Part shown: in pieces, positions 7,181 to 12,457 of the stretch | Position numbering within the stretch: position 1 is the stretch's first letter | Layout: the number at the start of each line of letters is the position of its first letter | Assembly: GCA_964458125.1 (NCBI GenBank) | Contig: CAYWHE010000118.1 | Span: 1-12,457, forward strand | Source of the DNA: CAYWHE01 sp964458125 | Lineage (GTDB): Bacteria; Bacteroidota; Bacteroidia; AKYH767-A; OLB10 | Length of the DNA stretch: 12,457 bases | Reading direction: 5' to 3' | Made by a program: the position numbers and the translations under genes | The notes under the pieces: generated by a model | Databases searched by the model: none | What the model saw: the letters and a program-made list of their open reading frames with translations, nothing else | What the model was told of the DNA's origin: nothing

Positions 7181-8460
7181 TGCAGAAACTCCTGGCCGCC
7201 ATCATTAAGGACCTGCTTATCCTCACCCGGGACAGGCTGGGTCTGCTTTTTATGTTCGTGATGCCGATTGTACTGGCCATTGTGATTACTGCCGTTCAGA
7301 ACAGCACCTTCGAAATTTTAAATAAGAATAAGGTTCCCATGCTCATTTGCAACAAGGACACCGGGGCACTCAGCAGGCAATTGCTTTTATCGATTGAAAA
7401 AATCGGCATGTTTGATACCCGGCAGGTGACAGCGGAACAGGATGAAAAACAACTGGCAGACAGGATGCATGCTAAGGATGCCGTGGTGGCCATTATCATC
7501 CGCGCGGACTTCTCACAGCGGGTGGCAGGCGCCTCCATGACCATTGCCGGCACCGCATTGAAGAACTTCGGACTGGTAGTCGACAGCATGCCCGAATTCC
7601 CGCCGGCAATCCAGCCGGTTACCATGTTGTATCATCCTGTATTGCAGGAGTCCTTCCGCCTCTCGATCAACAGTGCTTTGCGCAGCGCCATACAGATTGT
7701 CCAAAACAGGCAGGTCATCAACCAGATTTATTTTACCCTGAATCAAAAGGAAATTTCAGATTCCATGGAACAGGAACTTACCGGGCATGCCGTCGGCATC
7801 AATGAAATACCGGTATCCCGTGACGGCAGCCGGACGCTTCCCAACGCCACCCAGCATAACATTCCGGCCTGGACGGTTTTTGCCATGTTTTTCATCGTCA
7901 TATCCCTTGGGGGCAGCGTGGTCCGTGAACGGCTGAACGGAAGCTTTGTCCGGCTGAAGACACTCCCTTCCAATTACCTGCTGGCCATCCTGTCCAAGCA
8001 ATTAACATACCTGCTGGTGACACTACTTCAGGTGACCGTGATTTTCAGCATTGGCATCTGGCTTTTTCCGCTGATGGGATTGCCGCGGCTGAACCTGCCC
8101 GGAGACAGCACAGGACTGCTTGTTGTTTCATTCCTGTGTGGATGGTGTGCCGTCAGTTATGCGATTTTCATCGGTGTGCTGGCGCAGACCCAGGAACAGT
8201 CGAATGGCGTGGGTGCCATTTCCATTGTGCTGATGGCAGCCGTAGGCGGATTAATGGTCCCTTCCTTCGCCATGCCGGCATCCTTTCAACTGGTGATGAA
8301 GTTGTCCCCTTTGTACTGGTGCCTGGAGGCCTATTACGGATTATTCCTGGAAGGGGGGAAACTGAAGGACGTGATGATTCATATTGTACCTTTGCTCGGC
8401 ATTACACTATTCTTTCAGCTGATGGCCGTGCTTGGATTAAAAATAAAAAAGCTGATATAG
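7180..8460 (+). CDS. ABC-2 type permease
   Basis: A 426-residue integral membrane protein, partner of the preceding ATPase (TGATG junction at 7178-7182). One membrane segment near the N-terminus (about 21-40) is followed by a large extracytoplasmic domain (about 41-228), then five more segments (about 229-247, 267-298, 312-336, 344-365, 400-420). This is the YhfK/YbhR-like ABC-2 topology with a periplasmic insert. SPLYWCLEAYYGLFLEGG (376-393) matches the conserved segment before the last helix in ABC-2 permeases. It probably works as a homodimer with two ATPases, since no second permease gene is present. The large insert fits hand-over of a hydrophobic product to a periplasmic partner, which is not encoded nearby. 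Confidence 0.92.
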   Translation: MQKLLAAIIKDLLILTRDRLGLLFMFVMPIVLAIVITAVQNSTFEILNKNKVPMLICNKDTGALSRQLLLSIEKIGMFDTRQVTAEQDEKQLADRMHAKDAVVAIIIRADFSQRVAGASMTIAGTALKNFGLVVDSMPEFPPAIQPVTMLYHPVLQESFRLSINSALRSAIQIVQNRQVINQIYFTLNQKEISDSMEQELTGHAVGINEIPVSRDGSRTLPNATQHNIPAWTVFAMFFIVISLGGSVVRERLNGSFVRLKTLPSNYLLAILSKQLTYLLVTLLQVTVIFSIGIWLFPLMGLPRLNLPGDSTGLLVVSFLCGWCAVSYAIFIGVLAQTQEQSNGVGAISIVLMAAVGGLMVPSFAMPASFQLVMKLSPLYWCLEAYYGLFLEGGKLKDVMIHIVPLLGITLFFQLMAVLGLKIKKLI

Positions 8461-8466
8461 CCCCTC

Positions 8467-8730
8467 ATGGAAACAGAACAATTAAAGCATAATCTTAAAC
8501 AGCAAATCATTTCTTTCCTGAACCTGCAGGATATTAAACCCGAAGATATTAAAGACGATGAACCGCTTTTTGGCGTAGGACTTGGCCTGGATTCCATTGA
8601 CTCTATCGAACTGATCGTCATGCTGGAACGGGAGTACGGAATCAGCATCAAGGATCCCAAAGAGGGGCGCAAGGTGCTGGTGGATATTAATACCATGGTT
8701 GCCTATATTCAATTGCACCGAACCAAATAA
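8467..8730 (+). CDS. Acyl carrier protein
   Basis: An 87-residue acidic ACP. The phosphopantetheine attachment site is Ser43 in GLGLDSIDSIEL. The rest follows the four-helix ACP pattern, with DEPLFGVGLGLDS preceding helix II and a VDINTMVAYI terminal helix. It would carry the growing chain for the ketosynthase pair encoded next and could donate acyl groups to the BtrH-like protein. It lies 6 bases after the permease and 11 before the ketosynthase. It differs from housekeeping AcpP, which has the motif GADSLDTVEL, and so is a pathway-specific carrier. Confidence 0.93.
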   Translation: METEQLKHNLKQQIISFLNLQDIKPEDIKDDEPLFGVGLGLDSIDSIELIVMLEREYGISIKDPKEGRKVLVDINTMVAYIQLHRTK

Positions 8731-8741
8731 CCGGCTTTTCA

Positions 8742-9932
8742 TTGGGAAAAATTGTTGTTACCGGTTTGGGAATAGTCAGCGCCATCGGACAGGACGTAGC
8801 TCAAAACAGGCAAAACCTGAAGGAAGGTAAAACAGGAATTACCAGCCAGCTGGATTTATTTCCAACCCGCTTTGCCGGTGAAATGCCTTTTGGAACCGTG
8901 AAAAAAAGCACGGCTGATATAAGGGAAGCGCTCGATGCCCGGGAACCGGGAACCACCCGTACAGATTTGCTCGCCCTGCATGCCTTTCTGGAAGCGGTTC
9001 AGGACAGCACTATTTCAACCGAAGAACTCCGGTCACCCGATACGGCTCTGGTGGCTTCGAGTACCGTTGGCGGCATGTGCCTGACGGATGAATTGTTTCA
9101 CGATGCCAATGAAAAGAAAAAAGGTTCTGCATTCCTGTCTTCTTATGATAATGCCTCACCGGCCATTTATCTGCAGAAACGATTCCGGCTTGGCGGAATC
9201 ATCAACACCATCAACACCGCCTGCTCGTCATCCGCCAATGCCATTTTATACGGAGCCGGGTTACTGAAGAACGGGCTGGCAAAACGTGTGCTGGCAGGCG
9301 GTGCCGACAGCCTGGCGAAATTCACGATCAATGGATTCAATTCGTTGTTTATCCTGTCGGATGAACTCTGTTCGCCTTTTGATGAAAACCGTAAAGGGCT
9401 GAACCTGGGCGAAGGCGCTGCTTTCCTGGTGCTGGAAAGAGAAGAGGACGTACGCGGAAAAAAAATATATGCAGGTCTGGCCGGGTATTGCAACAGTAAT
9501 GATGCCTATCATCCGTCTTCATTGTCCGAGGAGGGAGATGGTCCCTGGCTGGCGATGCATGGCGCCCTGCAATATGCCGGCCTGGATCCGGATTCGGTTG
9601 ATTTCATCAATGCGCACGGCACAGGAACCGAAAATAATGACGCGGTGGAAAGCCGGGCCATGCTGCGTTTGTTTAAGGATGTTCCGGCCTTTGCTTCCAC
9701 CAAATCCTACACCGGTCATACCCTTGGTGCTTCCGGCGCTATGGAAGCCGTGTTCAGTGTAATAAGTCTGGTAAACCAGGAATGTTATCCTTCCCTTCAT
9801 TTTCACAGACCGATTCCATCGACAGGCCTTATTCCGGTGCGGCAATATGAAAAGAAGCGTATTCAGCATATCATGTCGAATTCCTTTGGTTTTGGAGGAA
9901 ATTGTTCCACCCTGATTTTTTCAGCAGGATGA
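8742..9932 (+). CDS. FabF-type beta-ketoacyl-ACP synthase, TTG start
   Basis: A 396-residue KAS I/II-type condensing enzyme with an intact triad: Cys161 in NTACSSSANA, His292 in NAHGTGT and His326 in TGHTLGASG, plus conserved Lys321. It elongates ACP-bound chains by decarboxylative condensation with malonyl-ACP. The start is TTG at 8742: there is no in-frame ATG upstream after the ACP stop, and the first internal Met would delete the conserved IVVTGLGIVSAIG strand. The gene ends in an ATGA overlap with the next ketosynthase-like gene, so the two are probably translated together and form a KS-chain-length-factor heterodimer as in aryl polyene and type II polyketide systems. Length is normal for the family. 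Confidence 0.92.
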   Translation: MGKIVVTGLGIVSAIGQDVAQNRQNLKEGKTGITSQLDLFPTRFAGEMPFGTVKKSTADIREALDAREPGTTRTDLLALHAFLEAVQDSTISTEELRSPDTALVASSTVGGMCLTDELFHDANEKKKGSAFLSSYDNASPAIYLQKRFRLGGIINTINTACSSSANAILYGAGLLKNGLAKRVLAGGADSLAKFTINGFNSLFILSDELCSPFDENRKGLNLGEGAAFLVLEREEDVRGKKIYAGLAGYCNSNDAYHPSSLSEEGDGPWLAMHGALQYAGLDPDSVDFINAHGTGTENNDAVESRAMLRLFKDVPAFASTKSYTGHTLGASGAMEAVFSVISLVNQECYPSLHFHRPIPSTGLIPVRQYEKKRIQHIMSNSFGFGGNCSTLIFSAG

Positions 9933-10978
9933 AGAACCTGTTTTATATCCATCAGGCTTCCTGCATTTCACCCCAGCAAACATTTCCACAGGCAGACCTG
10001 AACACCCTGGCGGAGCCGGCAGCAAAAATGATGAAGGCCAGGGAGCCGAATTATACGGGTATACCGCCGGGCATGCTGCGACGGATGGGAACGGCGGTCC
10101 GGATGGGCGTTGGCGCAGCCATGCCTGTCATCAGCCGGACCCCGGCGGTAAACGGGATCATTCTTGGAACCGCCAACGGAGGAATGGAAGATTGCATCAG
10201 ATTCCTGAACCAGATCATTCAATACGGAGAAGGTACGCTGACGCCCGGAAATTTTGTTCAAAGCACACCCAATGCTATTGCCGCACAAATCGGATTGCTG
10301 AGCCGGAACCAAAGCTACAATAATACGCATGTACACCGGGGTTTATCTTTTGAAAATGCCATGACCGATGCCGCCATGCAACTTTCCGAAAACAACCATC
10401 ACGAGTATTTGCTGGGAGCGGTCGATGAAATTTCAAGCTACAATTACAATATTGAATTCCTGGGTGACTGGTACAAGGAAGAAAATTGCAACGCTGGTGA
10501 TTTATATAAATCTGGAACACCGGGTTGCATAGCCGGTGAAGGAGCAGCCATGTTCCGGGTGAGTAAGAATCCCGGCCAGGCGCTGGCTCAGGTCAGGGCG
10601 CTGGCTACGGTACATAGCGAAGACAAGGGTTTAGTCGGGGAAAGACTACAACAATTTCTGATAAACTGTCTTTCGGAAACCGGGAAAATGGACTTGCTTT
10701 TATCCGGGGAAAATGGCGACAATCGTTTAAACGGCTATTATCATTTATATGAATCAGTTGCAGGTAAAGACATACCGGTGGCCCGCTTTAAGCACATGAG
10801 CGGTGAATATCCGACAGCCTCCGCCCAGGCCTTGTGGCTTGCAGTACAGTTTATAAAACAACTGCCGGTTCCCATGCATATGCTAAAGAATGACCTGCCG
10901 TTGAAAACCCTTGAAAATATATTGGTATGCAATAACTATAAAGGTTACCAGCATAGTTTTATCTGGATATCGAAATAA
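9929..10978 (+). CDS. Ketosynthase-like chain-length factor, catalytic residues lost
   Basis: A 349-residue ketosynthase-fold protein (ketoacyl-synt_2 type). Compared with the upstream ketosynthase, the nucleophile region reads NNTHVHRGLSFENA (131-144) with no Cys, the first His region reads LLLSGENGDN (257-266), and the second reads KHMSGEYPTASA (288-299), where Glu293 stands in for His. The Lys (Lys288) is kept. It therefore cannot condense by the usual mechanism and fits a chain-length factor that shapes the pocket of its partner. ATG 9929 gives the ATGA overlap with the upstream gene; an in-frame TTG at 9902 is possible but less likely. It is the last gene of the unit. About 50 residues shorter than the active partner, with the N-terminal strand reduced (MKNLFYIHQAS). 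Confidence 0.87.
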   Translation: MKNLFYIHQASCISPQQTFPQADLNTLAEPAAKMMKAREPNYTGIPPGMLRRMGTAVRMGVGAAMPVISRTPAVNGIILGTANGGMEDCIRFLNQIIQYGEGTLTPGNFVQSTPNAIAAQIGLLSRNQSYNNTHVHRGLSFENAMTDAAMQLSENNHHEYLLGAVDEISSYNYNIEFLGDWYKEENCNAGDLYKSGTPGCIAGEGAAMFRVSKNPGQALAQVRALATVHSEDKGLVGERLQQFLINCLSETGKMDLLLSGENGDNRLNGYYHLYESVAGKDIPVARFKHMSGEYPTASAQALWLAVQFIKQLPVPMHMLKNDLPLKTLENILVCNNYKGYQHSFIWISK

Positions 10979-11040
10979 AATCCTGAGATATATCATAAAA
11001 GAAGTTTTCAGCGGATTTACGGTAATTGAAGATTTATTGC

Positions 11041-11048
11041 TAAATTTG
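11041..11048 (+). promoter_or_regulatory. TAnnTTTG -7 element upstream of the T9SS protein
   Basis: TAAATTTG is an exact match to the Bacteroidota -7 consensus, ending 41 bases before the ATG at 11090. No TTG is found at the 19-base spacing (the nearest, 11026-11028, is 12 bases away). It suggests that the T9SS gene is transcribed separately from the ketosynthase unit that ends at 10978. No clear terminator was seen in 10979-11089. Confidence 0.4.
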
Positions 11049-11089
11049 ATGGTTTAAAAGCGTTATTTTAAGTAATCCCTGCTTCCAGC

Positions 11090-11746
11090 ATGAAAACGCA
11101 AATTCAACTCTTCTTCTTCCTGGCGATATTCCCGTTTTGCAGCCGAGCACAATGGATCGATAACCTGTGGGTAACACCAGCCAACCCAGCGGTAACTGAC
11201 ACCATCCGTGTGTTTGCAGCTGTTTCATTTCCTTCGGGATCCTGTTTCCAGAGTACCGATACGATGTTTGTCAGTCCTCCGGTTATCAGTGCATATTCCC
11301 TTCATTGCCTGGGTATATTAACTTATATCTGCAAGGATACCGATGTATTTGTCCTGAATCCATTACCGTCCGGAAATTATACTTTCACTTACCAGGTGGA
11401 TGCCGGATCGGGACCAGCGCCCTGTACCCCTGGTATCGTTCCGGGTCCGGTAGATTCGGTTATCTTTCATGTCGGATCTTCCGGTATGCAGGAAATGAAT
11501 AGTTTGCCCTGCATGCAGGTGCTGCATAGCAATGGTCCGGGCGTTTACTTTCTTGAAAATTCCTGCCCGGAAACGGCAGACTGGCCCTTGAAGGTAAATG
11601 TTTTTGCAATCAGCGGACAAGTGGTTGCCAGGATTAACTGGGATCAGGACCGTCAGCGGCTGGATTTATCCTTCCTGGAAAAAGGGATTTATTTTCTTCG
11701 TCAAGAAGGAAGCGCCTCAAAAGGTTTTAAATTGCTCATTCCCTGA
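11090..11746 (+). CDS. Secreted protein with type IX secretion sorting tail
   Basis: A 218-residue protein with a signal peptide (MKTQIQLFFFLAIFPFCSRA, cut before Gln21). The C-terminal 80 or so residues have the type A T9SS sorting pattern: LKVNVFAISGQVVARINW, LDLSFLEKGIYFLR, then a lysine-containing end KGFKLLIP. It should be carried over the outer membrane by the type IX system. The passenger (about 21-130) is Cys-rich, with Cys in SGSCF, LHCLG, YICKD and APCTP, and looks beta-rich; I do not recognise its function. Similar short proteins with a sorting tail are common in Bacteroidota. It is convergent with the lipoprotein gene and has no evident tie to the lipid locus. Confidence 0.83.
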   Translation: MKTQIQLFFFLAIFPFCSRAQWIDNLWVTPANPAVTDTIRVFAAVSFPSGSCFQSTDTMFVSPPVISAYSLHCLGILTYICKDTDVFVLNPLPSGNYTFTYQVDAGSGPAPCTPGIVPGPVDSVIFHVGSSGMQEMNSLPCMQVLHSNGPGVYFLENSCPETADWPLKVNVFAISGQVVARINWDQDRQRLDLSFLEKGIYFLRQEGSASKGFKLLIP

Positions 11747-11763
11747 CCGGAACGGGTTAGCGT

Positions 11764-12147
11764 TTAATCCACATATTCCGGCAGGATCCGGAAACTGAAA
11801 TCGTAATCATAGGTGTTGTTACCCTTCTGCCCCGCCCACACCGTATCACCATAAGGCTTGCCAAGATCGATTTTCAGGGTGTCATTCTTATAAACACGAA
11901 TTCGTATCACCGTTTCATCGGGACCGGGAGCATGACCGAATGCAGCATCTTCCCCAAGGAAAATTTTGGAATCTGGGTACACCAGGCAGGTGTCGCAGGC
12001 CTTGCTTACGGATTGTATACAGGTAATCATCACTTTTAAATCATACCCGGAACGGTTATCGGCAAAATAACGCGCAAGCCCGGTTTCTTCCGTGGGGCTG
12101 CAGGAAGAAACCAGGAGAAGGTATATAAGGCTGCGAAAGCAGTTCAT
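11764..12147 (-). CDS. Small lipoprotein of unknown function
   Basis: A 127-residue protein with a lipoprotein signal: a hydrophobic stretch SLIYLLLV followed by lipobox VSSC, with Cys16 as the lipidated residue. The mature part has a Cys pair (CIQSVSKACDTC, about 43-54) and an acidic, beta-rich remainder ending in FRILPEYVD. No domain is recognised. It ends 17 bases from the stop of the convergent T9SS gene. A TAnnTTTG element lies 20 bases upstream of its start, which supports the start chosen. Probably anchored to the outer or inner membrane. Confidence 0.72.
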   Translation of the reverse strand: MNCFRSLIYLLLVSSCSPTEETGLARYFADNRSGYDLKVMITCIQSVSKACDTCLVYPDSKIFLGEDAAFGHAPGPDETVIRIRVYKNDTLKIDLGKPYGDTVWAGQKGNNTYDYDFSFRILPEYVD

Positions 12148-12166
12148 TGGGTGGCCGATTTAAAAA

Positions 12167-12174
12167 CAAATATA
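12167..12174 (-). promoter_or_regulatory. TAnnTTTG -7 element upstream of the lipoprotein gene
   Basis: The minus strand reads TATATTTG, ending 20 bases before the start codon at 12147. No TTG is present at the usual -33 spacing. The match to the -7 consensus is exact, but the motif is short in AT-rich sequence. Confidence 0.4.
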
Positions 12175-12239
12175 GCTTGTTTGATGGCAGCTTGTATGAT
12201 GGAAGGTTTCAGCCGGTTAATCAGGTTTTTCAAAATCAG

Positions 12240-12294
12240 GCCGGTCCGGACTAAAATTAAAAAAGCTTCGCTTCTTTTCTTTGGTTTGTCGGGG
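12240..12294 (+). repeat. 55-bp direct repeat, copy 1
   Basis: Starts GCCGGTCCGGACTAAAATTA and ends GGTTTGTCGGGG; identical over 55 bases to 12403-12457. It contains the 8-base palindrome GTCCGGAC (12244-12251). Its inner part (12251-12289) is imperfectly inverted at 12334-12376: ACAAACCAAA and GCTTTT(TT)AATTTTAG match at the two ends, with divergence in the middle. Confidence 0.9.
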
Positions 12295-12333
12295 TGAGAG
12301 GATTAACTACGTTGATCCTGATGGGGGGGGCGT

Positions 12334-12376
12334 ACAAACCAAATAAAAGGCTCACGTTGTTCGCTTTTAATTTTAG
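12334..12376 (-). repeat. Inverted arm related to the 55-bp repeat
   Basis: On the minus strand this segment reads CTAAAATTAAAA at its start and TTTGGTTTGT at its end, like the repeat core, with a different middle of about 20 bases. With copy 1 it can form a long imperfect stem around a 44-base loop that includes the G8 run. It can also pair with copy 2. Confidence 0.65.
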
Positions 12377-12402
12377 CCCAGCCCTTACAAAAGCAGGCTT
12401 TT

Positions 12403-12457
12403 GCCGGTCCGGACTAAAATTAAAAAAGCTTCGCTTCTTTTCTTTGGTTTGTCGGGG
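12403..12457 (+). repeat. 55-bp direct repeat, copy 2, reaching the window end
   Basis: Identical to 12240-12294 at a distance of 163 bases. The identity may continue past the window, because the match is still perfect at the last base. The base before each copy differs (G versus T), so the left border of the identity is sharp. Confidence 0.9.

Larger units (their letters stand above)
12148..12457. other. Gene-free right end with a repeat block
   Basis: No credible open reading frame is present. The stretch holds the lipoprotein promoter, then from 12240 a repeated block: two identical 55-bp copies, inverted arms between them, a G8 run (12323-12330) and a small hairpin CAAAAG/CTTTTG (12388-12403) just before the second copy. 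The block runs off the window end. Confidence 0.6.

Noticed and set aside
8136..8492. Plus-strand frame overlapping the permease end and ACP start
   Set aside because: It overlaps two well-supported genes in another frame and shows no motif.
9902..9928. TTG start for the chain-length factor
   Set aside because: ATG at 9929 overlaps the previous stop as ATGA, the usual coupled arrangement; the extra nine residues are not family-like.
10979..11089. Terminator or small gene after the chain-length factor
   Set aside because: No stable hairpin with a T-run and no credible short reading frame; only the TAAATTTG element is supported.
12240..12457. CRISPR array
   Set aside because: Only two copies are seen, 163 bases apart, too far for spacers; the between-copy sequence contains inverted arms and there are no cas genes.

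Overview
The window is typical of a member of the Bacteroidota. The evidence is the type IX secretion sorting tail on one protein, a DUF922 protease-like gene, TAnnTTTG promoter elements in place of -35/-10 boxes, the near absence of Shine-Dalgarno sequences, and a dialkylresorcinol/flexirubin-type locus. I cannot place it more precisely.

Left edge (1-2787): the 5' part of a minus-strand tRNA-Arg(CCT), cut by the window start, with a consensus promoter just upstream. Next is a minus-strand secreted M1-family metallopeptidase. Facing away from it, on the plus strand, is a secreted DUF922 protein with an HExxH motif.

Core (2855-10978, all plus strand): a lipid/polyketide locus in two probable transcription units. 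Unit 1 is darA (flavodoxin-fold aromatase with a C-terminal hydrophobic segment) and darB (KAS III-type ketosynthase). By family knowledge these make dialkylresorcinol head groups: DarB joins two beta-ketoacyl chains into a cyclohexanedione and DarA aromatises it. Unit 2 starts behind its own TAnnTTTG element. It encodes an unrecognised 134-residue protein with a helix-turn-helix-like C-terminus, a BtrH/DUF4872 acyltransferase-like protein, an ABC-2 ATPase and permease, an acyl carrier protein, a FabF-type ketosynthase with an intact Cys-His-His triad, and a ketosynthase-like chain-length factor that lacks the catalytic Cys and both His. The genes overlap or are almost contiguous, so they are probably co-translated. 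The likely working model is that the KS/CLF pair extends chains on the ACP, DarB/DarA build or join the aromatic lipid, the BtrH-like protein moves an acyl group from the ACP to an acceptor, and the ABC exporter moves the product across the inner membrane.

The locus is short. The ketoreductase, dehydratase, adenylation, ammonia-lyase, membrane acyltransferase and MMPL exporter genes known from full flexirubin or aryl-polyene clusters are not in the window. They are either encoded elsewhere, supplied by primary metabolism, or absent because the product is a simpler lipid.

Right edge (10979-12457): a secreted T9SS-type protein (plus) converges on a small lipoprotein gene (minus). The last 310 bases have no gene but contain a perfect 55-bp direct repeat at 163-bp period with internal inverted arms. 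The second copy runs into the window end.
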